A DNA stretch of 64,000 bases from Phymatolithon calcareum (Eukaryota; Rhodophyta; Florideophyceae; Hapalidiales), in NCBI GenBank assembly GCA_977006965.1, contig OZ345363.1:186001-250000 (forward strand), read 5' to 3'. Shown piece after piece: positions 13,277 through 24,600 of the stretch; the first letter of the stretch is position 1; the number at the start of each line of letters is the position of its first letter. The position numbers and the translations under genes are program-made. Below the pieces are notes generated by a model, which worked only from the letters and a program-made list of their open reading frames with translations, searched no databases and was not told the origin of the DNA.

Positions 13277-13430
13277 CGGGTTCACCGCTCCCTCCCTCTC
13301 CGACCATTCTCCCGGATCCAAATTCTTGTCGTCGATTACTGTGCCATTCCTTCTCCCAACATCTTCTCGTCCACTCCAAACAGAATCCATCATTGTTCAT
13401 CTACTTCTCGAACATCTCGTTTGCATCACC

Positions 13431-13751
13431 ATGTCGCATCTATCCCTCTCACCAACCTCCTCATCAGACTCCTTGACAACCCAAGCCGAGAAGGAGCGTG
13501 TCTGCCGTGTCGCCGCCGCCGTTGCCATGGTTGAACGCGGTCATCCAAACGGCACCCGCATCTCCGTTCGCAAAGCAGCAAGTATATTCGGTCTGCCCAA
13601 GTCCACCGTGCACCGATATGTGCAAGCCAACCGCGGCATTGAATCTCCTCGTCGGCGTTCTGCCGGCGCCAAACGCGGTCGCATGGCACCGCCGAAGAAG
13701 TGTGGCATTCCATTTTTGCTCTCCACTGATGACTATCCGACATATCGTTAA
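13431..13751 (+). CDS. Small Pipsqueak-type helix-turn-helix protein
   Basis: This 106-residue protein is mainly one DNA-binding module. A Ser/Thr-rich leader (1-18) is followed by a helix with AAAVAMVERG (28-37). Then comes the helix-turn-helix itself, SVRKAASIFGLPKSTVHRY, in the pattern of the HTH_psq family found in Pipsqueak proteins and in pogo/Tc5-type transposases. A basic tail (PRRRS, KRGR) and the motif PPKKCGIPFLL end the protein. The start ATG was chosen because similarity to the paralogue at 26029-26385 begins right after it, although the frame stays open further upstream. A nuclear DNA-binding role is inferred from the fold and the basic tail. No catalytic domain is present, so it is not itself a transposase. 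It could be a domesticated transposase DNA-binding domain. Confidence 0.8.
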   Translation: MSHLSLSPTSSSDSLTTQAEKERVCRVAAAVAMVERGHPNGTRISVRKAASIFGLPKSTVHRYVQANRGIESPRRRSAGAKRGRMAPPKKCGIPFLLSTDDYPTYR

Positions 13752-15322
13752 TGATTGCAGTTTTCATGCTCTTTTGCAATATGCTCGCCGCTTCTTTTCG
13801 GCTGTGATGTGTGTGTTCGAAAAATAGCACTATGACATCTAGTTGCTTATTCTAATGCTGTATTAAAACTGCTCACTTTTTCAATTCATGCATCCTGATC
13901 TTAACTGCACTTGCGCTATGTTGCGGCATTGCATTGTTGAACCCATGCGCCGCAGTACTTGACTTTGCCATGTGCACTGGGCCGTGGGACGCGATAGTCC
14001 CGGCTGCATGGTTCTGTCCGCATGTGCGGCGAGAGTAAAATTCTTATCATACGCTCGCTGGCAACTTGCCGCGCTGTAGGCGGTCCCGTTATGGGGTCAC
14101 ACACGTGAAGTGGATCAGGTCGAGTTTAAAATTACACCTCGCGCAAGCCGTGTACTGTATACAGTACACATGTACAGGTTCCTTACACTTCGCAGACTTT
14201 CCTCTTTCCAGCATTCATGCCCTTCTTTAAAAACTGTACTGTCCGTTGGATCCTTTGCCAGCATTGTGCATCTCACGGCTGTGACAGCCCCGGGTGGACG
14301 TGATGCACACACATGCACATGCCGTCCTTCTGCCACGATGTAAAGTACTGCACTGTATCCAACACAGTAGTGGACCTATGTCCAACTGTGCCTCAAACCG
14401 CTAACAGTACAGTACAACACTGCTGTTGAATCGCTGAATGCAAAGAACAAGTACAGTAGCAGAGAGAACACGGCACCGTAGCGTACGTAGCATGCAGCCG
14501 GCAAGAGAGAGGATGGGGCATTTTCAGTGGGCAATTCCTGGCAAGTAGCAACGGCAAAAGTCTCGGAGATTCTGAGTGACTTTAAACAGCGGTTTGAATT
14601 TACCTGGACATAAAGCCGGGTTGCCTTTGTGTGTTGAATTGTGTAGCACACTGATCAGTGTTCAGGGAAAGGCGGTACAACATCTACCAGGAGATCGACA
14701 CCAAGCGCGGCAGGCTCGCACCGCACTTTTGGGGCCTACAAATGTAAGGGGTTCAATAGGCGTGAGGGGGTATCGTTTGGTTCTAAATGTTGCGGAGGGA
14801 CTGAATCATGCTCCGAGGGCACGGGGCGGACTATTACGAAATATAGATAGGATTCAGATTATTCGAAAACGCATATCCCAGTGAAATAATGCTATGTTGG
14901 ACATGCGACTTCTCTTTGTCAAGCTTCAAGTGTAGATGAATGAAGCAAAGTTAGTGTTCATTTCACATTCAATACCCCTCATGACTTCGTCAATTGTCCA
15001 AGATCCGTTACATGGCGTCATGAAGCAGCATGAGGGAACGATTTCTGTCCGCTTAGCGAGACGCAATAGTCAACCTGTCCGTCTGTGAGCACAAAACAGG
15101 CAAGACGGACAAGAAGGAACACTGTAATTCTATATATTGTACGGTGATCCCGGCCGGAGACGTGAGACCGCACTACAATGATCAGCAACGGAACTTATCT
15201 TCTCCCAGATGCGCGACACGACATAGCGTAAAAAGTTAGAGATGTAAATTTATGCACACGAGACATTCACTCGTGCTCCGAAGACGTTGAATGTCGCCTA
15301 CCGGCAAGGGAGTGCTGTATTC

Positions 15323-15371
15323 CTGGAGACCGTGATCATCAGATGATGATGATGATGATCACGGTCTCCAG
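15323..15371. repeat. Inverted repeat, 18-bp arms, GAT-repeat loop
   Basis: CTGGAGACCGTGATCATC at 15323-15340 pairs exactly with GATGATCACGGTCTCCAG at 15354-15371 across a 13-nt loop of (GAT)n sequence. A second (GAT)n run and another palindrome follow within 30 bp. Confidence 0.85.
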
Positions 15372-15396
15372 TATGATGATGATGATGATCGGAGCG

Positions 15397-15440
15397 CATT
15401 CTCACCGTCCACACTAAATTTAGTGTGGACGGTGAGAATG
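15397..15440. repeat. Perfect 44-nt palindrome
   Basis: Two 22-nt halves are exact reverse complements with no loop. The centre is CTAAATTTAG and the outer ends are CATTCTCACC and GGTGAGAATG. It lies 25 bp from the hairpin at 15323-15371, forming a twin. Confidence 0.9.
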
Positions 15441-16552
15441 ACGTGCTGTACTCAAGTCATCGCCACGGTGGTCGCGAAAGAGATCGAAAAAGGGATCGAA
15501 AATTTTTGTGCCTGATGACTGACTGAATCCCGTTTTTTCCATGCATGACATGCGGTCTCGAGACCGCATCTCCGTGAGAGTTGAAGGACTCCTCGGAGGC
15601 TTGCCCTTCCCGTGCATCGTGCAACGAGTACTGTAGATTGTGAAGGACCGCCCTCATTTGTAGTGAGACATGGGTCATGCTGGTGCGCTTTTTGATAGGA
15701 GGGAGTACAAAGTTTTTATAAAGCAAAGTATTGAAGTAGTACGTTTTTTGAAGGGTGAGAGATCAAACGCCCTGCTTCTTGTTTTTTGTGCTGTTTAGTG
15801 CAAATAAAGATAGCGAGTGGCTCTTCACGATGGTAATAAAGTATCGTGTAGGCTTGGCATATGTGTTCTTCTTGCATGCCACGAGCCGGTGTGGGGACCG
15901 CGTTGATAGAAGGTAATCGACAGCATAGAGCTCTCAAACACTCTACTCTATTGTAATTTTCAGTGTGTATCATGCCATGATGCTGTCCATAGTGATTTAT
16001 CATGGCATTGCTCACACATTTATTGGACTAGTGACCGCTCTACAACGCGTGTGATTCGATATCTTCCACGAATCAGTTACCAATCAATTTGCAGTTCCCG
16101 GTTGAGGAGCTGAAGATACAGAAAGAAGCATCAAACAATCCAGCAACATCAAACAATCCAGCAATTGTTGTGTACACTACACTTGAAGGGCGAGTGATGT
16201 CAGGTGGTCGTGTACTGAATTAAAAGGACATTGATATGCTCCGATCACTGCTATTTCCGACGACTAACTGTGGCCGTATCGTGAGTGCACTACCGTGTAG
16301 TGAGTGAGAGTGTGTGGACAGTGCCTTGCCCCCTGGTATGATGTACAGTAGTTTTTGTTGAAGAAATTCATGCTAGAAACGTATTGTAGCAGGATATATA
16401 AAGGAGGCAGTGCTTGATGCCGTGCTGAATACCGGGAACGCAGGACTGTGATTTGATCGACTTCGCTTGTGCAGATATGGCTTCCATCATACGGAAGCAC
16501 CTCTGTGGCGGGAACGTAAATCTATATCTAGCCAACACTGAAGAGAAAATTT

Positions 16553-16796
16553 CCATTTTCTTTCTTTCTTTCTTGTTAGGAGACCTCTAAGATATCCCTG
16601 GACCGCACTCATTCTGGATACTCACGTATCTGCTTCCTGCGAGTACTGCGGCACAGCACTACACGGCGAAATTCGTTGTAACAGGACTCGAACCGGCGAC
16701 CTCAACAATCCTGCTTGGATCATACCGAAATAGGCGCATAGGTGCGCGGAGGCAGTTTTACAACTATACTTTACCACAGGTGGGCTTACCATTTTC
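16553..16796 (-). mobile_element. tRNA-derived SINE with target duplication
   Basis: On the minus strand a head of tRNA character contains an exact RNA polymerase III B box (GGTTCGAGTCC, plus-strand 16684-16694) and an A-box-like GTGGTAAAGTATAG further 5'. A body without coding capacity follows, and the element ends in (GAAA)n. CCATTTTC at 16553-16560 and 16789-16796 flanks the element as an 8-bp target duplication, giving an insert of 228 bp. The spacing of the boxes is larger than in a functional tRNA and no cloverleaf folds well, so it is a SINE and not a tRNA gene. Part of its body is repeated at about 34165-34290. Confidence 0.7.
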
Positions 16797-18531
16797 CGCA
16801 ACCTGTTCCGCGAGGAAGGCTCCAATGAACCAGGTTAGTCTTTTCTCTGCTCGAAGCGACAAAACAGATCGAAATCGCGATTGTCTCTGCCACCCAAGCA
16901 TCCATTTGAATACAAAAAAATGGTACCTTCGTCGATAAAAAGTTAAGGCGGATGTGTCTGTTCTTTGTACATAGAGACAAGTCCCTGGGACGTAGTCCAA
17001 CAGACGTTTTCAAAGGGACGCATAGATGGAAGTGTGTTGCGGTAGTACATGGATTCCGCCCTGAGTGGTGTGTCGCAATGTTCAAGGAAGCTGGGAGAGA
17101 GAACAGAATGAGATGTAAGAAGGTAACGAGATGACCAGCTATCATGAGCATCCTAAATGGTTTCCAACCCGGATCATCCCTTTGAAGGACAGCGGCTGAG
17201 TGGTTGCGTAGAGATTTAGATGTTAAGCTCCCCGAAGCTTTGCACTTTATGCTGCTTAGAGCTATTGTGACACCAAATACCACTCGTATCTGTTAAAGTC
17301 TACTGTAGCCGTAAGGATGGAGAGTTGTTCTAGGACAACTTCGAAACCTGCATATAGAAAGAAAGAAAGTGTGTTGCACATGGGAGGATTTGAGATTACA
17401 AACATGAGTGGAAGAAAAGTGTGTACATCATTGAACACGCTGTGGTATCTATGAGACTTTGAAAAGAGTCTACGATCTACTGTAGTTTCCGAAACCCACA
17501 GGTACAGAGGAAGATCCTCTAATACGTCTGCACACGTTTAGGTCAAATCAGCTTTGCGTTTTCCGAATCTGAACGTTAGAGTGCGCTCATGCCACACCGC
17601 AATGCAATCTACTAAACGCTCTAGAAAGGCGCCTTGACGGGGAGAAATTTTCCGCACTCTTGTTCCGATCATTGCGTCCAGTTGTTGTGGAGGAAGTTAA
17701 AAACGTCAAAAGCTACACAAGCGCCGAAGCGCTCTGCGCGACCTCAGAGGCGTCGCGGGTCGTGGATACGCACACTGTCTTATGCTGTATTGTGTCGTAG
17801 GTTGGAAAGTGGTTTCGGAAGACCAAGTTTATGAGGGAACGGGGAGGATTTTTCCTGGACGGCGTTCCCCTCGCTGCCACATCAATGACGTCATTCTCGC
17901 GCTCGTCAACGTTGGCGTTGCAATGTCTGATTTTGTAGTGGCTTTCAGCGTTGGCTATGATACGTCGACAACGAGTTAGTCATTGATGTCAATGCGCTCG
18001 AGAGCAGCGGCGACAGTCTTCAGCTTAGCGTCTCCATCCTCGCCCATGGCCGCAAAGCCGTCAGTGTGGAGCTAGAGAGCAAGCTTCCGGACGTCACTGT
18101 ACTGTTCTGGCAGAAAGTATGTGGTATTGTGAAATCGGATGCAGACAGAGTTGTCCTTGTCCTGGAATATAAAATTCGACAGTGTTCTCTAAATGCGGCG
18201 GATTCGAGAAGGCTTGTCGCTTTTTAACTGATTGGGGCCTGTTTAGCGGCCGACGAGTTTGTTATATACAGTATGCGAAAGAACATCGCGTTCGAGGTTC
18301 TGAAACTGCAGTTTGGTTGAGCTGGGTGGAAGCGCTCAATCGCATAACGTTAGCCTATGAATACAAGACACCTGGCCCACAGCACACGTTGCATCTGCTT
18401 ACAGCCTATCTAAACCCGCTGCCCACAATTGTTTGTGCCTTGATCCTTCGCCCTACCTGCCCACCGAACGGTGGCCGCGCTCTACAATTGTACCACTTGC
18501 CTTCCCTATCCGGCCAGCCAGCCAACCTACG

Positions 18532-18963
18532 ATGCGTCTGCTAACGCACAACATGCTACAGTGCCCGCGCACGCAGGCGTACCCGCTACGTCTGGAGGTG
18601 CTCGAAGCCGAGACAGTCCCGGTAGACTTTTCCCTCTCCTTCGTGCAGACAATGGCGGACCGTCTGAACTGGCCCGCCTTCCGTGCCGCAGCCGCGCCAC
18701 TCACGACAGTGGATCTTCCCCCAGAGCTGCCGGCAAAGGACGCAGACGAGTCCGTGTGGCGCGCGGTACACACAGCACTGCTGGAATGGCACGTTGTGCG
18801 CGGGTCGCTGTGCGCACCGGACGGTACAAAGTACGAAATCAAACAGGGGATTCCCAATCTCATCGTCGCCGACGCACAGCCGGCCGATGCACGTCTCGAC
18901 ATTGACGAGCAGGTCGCCGCCGACGTCGCGCGGAACGCGACGGCGGACGACGACGGGGAGTAG
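18532..18963 (+). CDS. TRM112: TRM112-like methyltransferase activator
   Basis: TRM112 is the small obligate partner that stabilises several methyltransferases acting on tRNA, rRNA and the release factor eRF1. The 143-residue product starts MRLLTHNML, the family's hallmark N terminus (MKLLTHN in animals). It continues with PLRLEVLEAE, the central segment FVQTMADRLNWPAF and the C-terminal ALLEWHVVRGSL and IKQGIPNLIV, which corresponds to the conserved Trm112p zinc-ribbon-like part. The zinc cysteines of fungal TRM112 are mostly missing, as in human TRMT112. An acidic tail (ADDDGE) follows. The ATG was chosen because conservation begins exactly there. The next gene starts 145 bp downstream on the same strand. 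A TGTACAGTACTGTAATT element lies 26 nt after the stop and may mark the transcript end. Confidence 0.93.
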   Translation: MRLLTHNMLQCPRTQAYPLRLEVLEAETVPVDFSLSFVQTMADRLNWPAFRAAAAPLTTVDLPPELPAKDADESVWRAVHTALLEWHVVRGSLCAPDGTKYEIKQGIPNLIVADAQPADARLDIDEQVAADVARNATADDDGE

Positions 18964-19107
18964 GACGTAATGGCAGTAAATTTTTGGCTGTACAGTACTG
19001 TAATTGATTAATTTTTCACACACGCACAGTGTTCACTCTCACCTCGGCCGCAGGCTCAAAATTTGCCCCGCCACTCTGTCGCTTCGCGCTGCGCGCGACA
19101 CGCCGCC

Positions 19108-19781
19108 ATGCTGCGCTTCCTGGCGAGCACGCGGCTGGCCGCGCAGCTGCGCGAGGCGTGCGCCGCATACCGCGATCTGCGCATCGCGCAGCACCGCGCC
19201 GCCTTCCGCATGAAGCGCGCCTCTGTGCGTGCGGCCGTTCTGTCCGAAGTGCGTCGCGCTCAGCTGGAAGAGGTGCGTGTCCGCCCGCCCACTCGTCACG
19301 TTTCCGCCAATCCTGCTGCCCGCTGCTGACACACACACACGATGCACAGCTCGTCCGCCGTCGCGACAAAGCGTTGCAACTGGCGTCCATTCGCGCGCGC
19401 GCCGGCGTGAAGACGTCTGCACAGCGCGCGGAGGAGGAGGCAGAAGTGAAGTACAAGACCGGTCTGGTGGCGCAGGCTGAGAAGCTTGTCCCGCCGCACG
19501 CGCGCGGCGTGGCGGCGGGAAAGGTCATGTCGCATGTGCTGCGCACGGCGGTGGCGGCCGCGCCGGTCGACGCGGGGGCGGATGGGGCGCGCAAGGCGGC
19601 GCAGGTTGTTGCGGCTGTGGCGAGGGAGACTGGGTGCTCGGAGAGGGAGATGGAGGAATTGATACGCAGTGTGGCCGACCCTGGGGATGAGGCACTGAGT
19701 GAGGAGGTTAGGCGTAACGTCTTGCAGGCGTTGCGAGACGCGAAGGGGACGGAGGGTGTCGGAGGGGCTTCGCGGAGTTGA
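19108..19781 (+). CDS. Unknown alanine/arginine-rich protein, two exons
   Basis: I do not recognise this gene. Exon 1 (19108-19272, 55 codons) runs to GAG and a GTGCGT donor. A 77-bp phase-0 intron ends in GATGCACAG, and exon 2 (19350-19781) adds 143 residues, for 198 in all. The N terminus (MLRFLASTRLAAQLR) is basic and alanine-rich and could be a mitochondrial presequence. Residues 20-75 are strongly basic and probably helical. The C-terminal half contains ETGCSEREMEELIRSVADP, which looks like a small acidic helical domain. Splicing is supported because both exons are open, share the GC-rich codon style and join in frame, while exon 1 reaches a stop soon after the donor. It lies between TRM112 and FAM98 on the same strand. 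Confidence 0.6.
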
Positions 19782-20025
19782 CGTTGAGGTGAGGTTGCTT
19801 GAGAGACAGACTGGTTCATGAGACTGGGAGACTCGTACTGTAATTAAACGGAAAATAGTATTGGGATCTACAGGCGGCACAGCTCAGCATTGGTTGCATC
19901 AAGCACATACATAGTAACTAAAAATTGTTGCGATTCTCAACACAGGATCGTGCGAAACTTCTCAAACGAACAAGGAGTCTCATCGCTCCAGTGAGTGAGT
20001 GAGTGAGCGCCGATATAACAACATC

Positions 20026-20979
20026 ATGCCCACGTCACCGGCACTGACACGCCGACTGAACGCCGCCCTCGTGAGCCTCGCCCTCCTCCCACCGGATGCC
20101 ACATTCGACCCCGACGACGACGCGGCCTACACCGAAGTCGCCGGCACAATCCTGGAGGAGCTCGACGAGGGTTGCGTAACCCTCTCCCCTGAAACCCCGA
20201 TCGCCACCCTCGACATCGCCATCAAGCGCGTCCTACACTCCCTCGGCCACCCCCCACCGACCGACCGTGCGTCCACTCTAACCCTTCTCTGTACCGAGCT
20301 GCAACTCTCCCGCATGCACTCCACGCATACCGTCCCTTCACCCCCTTCATCCGACACCCGTCTCGCATCCGGTGTATCACGTCTCGCGCTCTCCCTCTCC
20401 GTGTCCGCGGACGGCGTGCGCGACCTGCACGCCCTGCGCGACCTGCTGTCCCGTCTGCACAACGCGCTCTCGACGCGTGTACGTGATGCGGGTGCGCACG
20501 CCCTGGGCGTCGCGCTGTGCACATCCGTGCCAGACGCGGGTCGACTGGATGAGTTGCGTCGCATTGCGGGATTACTGGAAGAGGAGTATGTGCTACGAAG
20601 GGAAATGCTACTGCAGCGACTGACGGTCACCGTGCGCGCATTCGCGAGGGCGGGCCCGTCGTTTCGCGAGGTTTTGCAGCGAGTTTGTGGCGCGAGTGTG
20701 CAGGGGGTTGCGGTTGCGGACGCGCTTGCGGCGCGCGACTGGATGTTGAGGGTGCAGCCTGTTTCGCGGTCGAGGATGGCGGGGGAGGTTTGTGGGGGGG
20801 TTAAGGATGTGCTTATGGGGGAGGTGCCGGATCGGGGGGGAAGGGTTGGGAAGGCTGCGGCGGCGGTGGGGGAAATGCCGAGGTTTGCGGCGAGGGTGGA
20901 GATGGGACAGGGTGGACGTGGGGGAAGGAAGGGAAAGTGGAAGGGGAAGGGGAAAAAGGGAAGGAAAGAAGGTTGGTGA
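20026..20979 (+). CDS. FAM98: FAM98 family protein
   Basis: In animals FAM98 proteins belong to the tRNA-splicing ligase complex with RTCB and DDX1 and also bind RNA. The 317-residue product shows the two family signatures in order. EEEYVLRREMLLQRLTVTV (about 185-203) matches the animal EYEVRRKLLIKRLDVTV, and VLMGEVPDRGGR (262-273) matches VLMGRVPDRGGR. The N-terminal half is helical and weakly conserved. The tail (about 295-317) is short and rich in Gly and Lys, replacing the long RGG region of the animal proteins. The ATG at 20026 is the first in frame; a GTG lies 27 bp upstream. Base composition moves from C-rich at the start to almost C-free and G-rich at the end. The gene is convergent with DPE2. 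Confidence 0.88.
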   Translation: MPTSPALTRRLNAALVSLALLPPDATFDPDDDAAYTEVAGTILEELDEGCVTLSPETPIATLDIAIKRVLHSLGHPPPTDRASTLTLLCTELQLSRMHSTHTVPSPPSSDTRLASGVSRLALSLSVSADGVRDLHALRDLLSRLHNALSTRVRDAGAHALGVALCTSVPDAGRLDELRRIAGLLEEEYVLRREMLLQRLTVTVRAFARAGPSFREVLQRVCGASVQGVAVADALAARDWMLRVQPVSRSRMAGEVCGGVKDVLMGEVPDRGGRVGKAAAAVGEMPRFAARVEMGQGGRGGRKGKWKGKGKKGRKEGW

Positions 20980-21577
20980 CTGTCACTGTTGTGAGTGGGA
21001 CTGGAGAATTGGGGTGGAGGAAGGGAGAAAGTGTAAGATTGCGGTCGATACGGATGTGGAGGAAATGTAGTAATCAAAAAGTTTTCTACTGTGTCGTGGT
21101 GTGCGCATCTTTCTTCGAGAAACTAAACATCTTCCGTCGGAGATAGTGCGGAATGACTGCAGTGGTGGTCCTCCAATTTGAATGGGCGAAACCTTTGTAA
21201 GGTTCCCAAGAGAATTGTACAGCAGTCAGTGTTCAGCGGTGCACTCGCCTTTCCTTCCTTCCCATCAGCCAGCCAGCGATACATACGTACATCTGCGTGC
21301 ACTCCAAGAACAACCAACGTGCACGGCAATCAATCAGATGTATATTGTACAGTTCTGTGGTGCTCCTTCTCTGGAGCAAGTTGGTAAACTACTGTGGTAA
21401 ACGCCATTACCCGACACTTTTTGTGCAAAAATCGGTCGCATGCGCTCATGCCACTCTATCTTTATGTAGGACGAGTACGCACGCACGCTTGGCGCAAGGA
21501 ATAGACAGCATTGCCTCTCGATTCAAAACTAAAAAGTCACCTACCGACCTACCGTTCAGAGCCTCTACATAGAACAC

Positions 21578-21595
21578 TACTGTACTGTACTGTAT
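21578..21595. promoter_or_regulatory. TACTGTAC repeat downstream of the DPE2 stop
   Basis: TACTGTACTGTACTGTAT begins about 30 nt beyond the DPE2 stop codon in the direction of transcription. Similar motifs lie 26 nt after TRM112 (18989-19005) and about 50 nt after the unknown gene (near 19836, GTACTGTAATT). A role in 3'-end formation is only a guess, because the same motif is also common far from genes. Confidence 0.25.
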
Positions 21596-21624
21596 CAAAA
21601 TTTGCAACACTTGCTTGCCTCTTC

Positions 21625-24600
21625 CTAATACGCCGAACCGCGTGAATACCGTTTGTTCATCGTGGCGATCTTCTCGATAAGTGGAGTATGTGCCATGATG
21701 GAATCAATATCCCTGTGCAACCTGAAACACCAAATGTGCTCCGAATTGCTCGGATCATTGATCTGCTCCTCCGTTGAAATCACCCTTCTGATCTCTGCGT
21801 CCATGCCAAGCAGGTCCTGGATTGGCGTGATGATCCACATGGCTGGACTGCCAAGATGCTGCGACAGCACAGCTTCCACAATGTCCGTATTGCAACCTTC
21901 AGGTGCACCACCTCCGCGGTGCAATATATGCTCCCAATACCTCTGCCGTCTACCGCCGTCCATCTCTTCCCACCATCCGCGCAACGTGGACACGTCGTGA
22001 GAGGACGTACTCGCCACGCATTCGTATTTGTATTCCGACGGAATTCCAAACTCAATGTCGCCCTCCGGCATGCGCTGCACGGCAAGCGACAGAATGTTCG
22101 TACGTTCCAATACCTCTGCCACGCAACGAGGCATGAATCCGAGATCCTCACCGCATACAAGCATGTCCGATGAGTCTTTCATCATCGGCAATTTCTGCAA
22201 CGCCGATGCACGCCATAAATCCTCTTGTCGATTGTAAAAGTAATCTTGATACAATTCACGCAAATTGTTCTTCCAATCATTGCTATGCAATTCGTTAAAG
22301 CTGCTCGTTCGATCGATCATGAATCGAGGGTGGAAGCAGTCAGGATTATCCTTATCCCGTAGCAAACAAACGTTGTTCTGCAATCCAAACAACACATTCT
22401 TCACATGCTGATTAAAACTGCGTTCATGCTCTGGTGCATCTTTGTCAACTTTCAGTGCAGCCTCGATCTTAATCTCTGTATCGAATTCAGCCTTAAACTT
22501 CAACCGATCGTAACAAGGTTCAAAAAACCGATCCTTGACTTTCCACCATTCATCTCCAAACGCACCCATCAACAATCCATCGTGCACATACGGCATCGTG
22601 AACCTGTCCAAGTCCCACAATCCACGCATTTCCAGCTCCCCCTTCGAGATGGCGTGCACAGGCCGGAAGCGACCGCTCATGCCTGTGCGGAATCCCGCTG
22701 GAATTTCCCAAATACGGAAGAAACCCAGAATGTGGTCGATACGATACGCATGAAAGTACTTGGCCATATGCGAAAGTCGCTCTCGCCACCACGCATAACC
22801 ATCCCTACTCATTGCTTCCCAGTCATACGTAGGAAATCCCCAGTTCTGTCCACCTTCGCTAAAGTAATCCGGCGGAGCACCTGCTTGCATGTTCAGTCTG
22901 AACAGATGGGGATTCAACCATGTATCCGCACAGTAGCGGTTCACACCAATAGGAAGATCGCCCTTGAATACAACACCATGTTCAGCAGCGTATTTCGATG
23001 CGCGCGACAGTTGAAGGTGAAGATGGTACTGCGTGTAGTACACGACACCGAGGTAGTCAAAGTGGAAACTTTTAACATCAGCCAACGCCTCCATTTCATC
23101 GGGGGTAACCGAAGCGCGCTTTCCCCACCGATCAAACTCCGCAGTGCCATTGATCTCCATGAAGAATCTGAACAGTGCATACGGCACAAGCCACGCCTCC
23201 TGCTCATTGAACCATTGCAAAAAGTGTTCAGATTTCAAAAATTCCTCCTTCTGAAGCGCATACATGCGGCGAATAATGCCTTGCTTCACACGCATCACTT
23301 CATCATAGTCAATCTCCGGCAGTGCATTCAAACGCTCACGCTGCATCTGAAACTCCACAAACAACTCATCCGGCATTTCACCCAACGATTCAAGGTTCAT
23401 ATACTGCGGATGAAGCGCAAAGCAACTGACTGCCGAATACGGATATGAATCCCTCGCATCGTTGAAAGAAGTGGTATCATTCACCGGCAAAAGTTGCAAA
23501 AGTTGATGACCAGTCTCGACACAAAAGTCCACCACCCGCGGCAAATCATTAAACTCACCCACCCCACAGCTGTCCCTTGTTCGAATAGAGAAAACCGGGA
23601 GCGCCACACCGGCCCCACGCCACTTGGTAGCATACAGGAACGGCGCATTGACGTACGCAACAACAACAGGTGCAAAGCCCGACTGACCGGAAGAAAGATA
23701 ATCCCATTCATGATCAGCCACACACAATTCATGCGTAGCATTCTCTTCCACACGCACAGCACCAGTTTCCAAATCACGCACAATAAACCGATAATGAACC
23801 GACCTCCTCGCAACAGCCTCACTGATCGGCACACAAGCACTCCAAACAGGAGCGTCAGCATCACTGAGCCTCACAGCCTTAGCATTATCCCCACCACCAA
23901 GTTCCGCACAATCCCCAACAACATAAACCGCATCCCCAGGTGCCACCCTCGGCGCACAAACGCCAAACACAACAGCAATCCCAGAGCTATCAGCAGCAAT
24001 TCCCACAGCGTCTGCACGAGCCTTCATCACATCAAGCTGAGACTCCGGCATGCGACGCCGAAACACAACGTCTGTGAACGCGGCGGTGCGGAACACGGCG
24101 TCACTGTCAGACTCATCGGCATCCTCAAGCACAAGCACCGGACCGCGCCGAACGGGCGGCGGGATGGGCAGCGACCGCCAGACAGATTGCCACGCAACAT
24201 CAGCAACACCGTCAGTGGAAATGCCAAAGCGAACGGAGAGCGATTCCCCCGCCGCGAAACGCGAATCACCCTGCCACAGCCCGGCGCGCAGACAGCGCAG
24301 GGGAGTTCCGTGCGCCCCGCGCCGTTTCTGCACGGCGATCGACTGGCCGAATACGGTGTGCGCGCGCACAAGCACGCGGGCCACAACGGGGGTGGCCGGA
24401 GGGGGCGGGGGAAGTTTGGGGGGTTGGGAAACCTCTGCTTCCGATGCTTCCGACGCTTCCAATGCTTCCGGGACGGGTGGCACTTGTGCGGATGGTTTCG
24501 GATGCACGGAATCCTTCACCGCGGTCACCACGGCTGGCAGGCTGTTCGGGACGTCATTGGGAGTATCAGTCACGACTCCATTGGCAGCGAGGTTGTCGCG

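Larger units (their letters stand above)
13752..18531. other. Intergenic stretch with hairpins and a SINE
   Basis: There is no convincing gene. Contents are a 20-nt palindrome GTGTACTGTATACAGTACAC at 14150-14169, twin palindromes at 15323-15440 beside (GAT)n repeats, and a tRNA-derived SINE at 16553-16796. The frame at 16786-17283 on the minus strand is open for 165 codons, but I recognise no domain in it. Confidence 0.45.

Noticed and set aside
15340-15392. A CRISPR-like or minisatellite array in the GAT-rich stretch
   Set aside because: It is a plain trinucleotide repeat without spacers.
16684-16760. A tRNA gene on the minus strand, suggested by the B box GGTTCGAGTCC
   Set aside because: The distance between A- and B-like boxes is too long, no anticodon arm folds, and the unit has a (GAAA)n tail and a target duplication. 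It is a SINE.
16786-17283. A 165-codon minus-strand frame with hydrophobic stretches
   Set aside because: There is no recognisable family, the hydrophobic stretches are irregular, and its end overlaps the SINE boundary.
20127-21077. A 316-codon minus-strand frame opposite FAM98
   Set aside because: The FAM98 signatures lie on the plus strand, and the opposite frame is Ser/Arg/Pro-rich low complexity.
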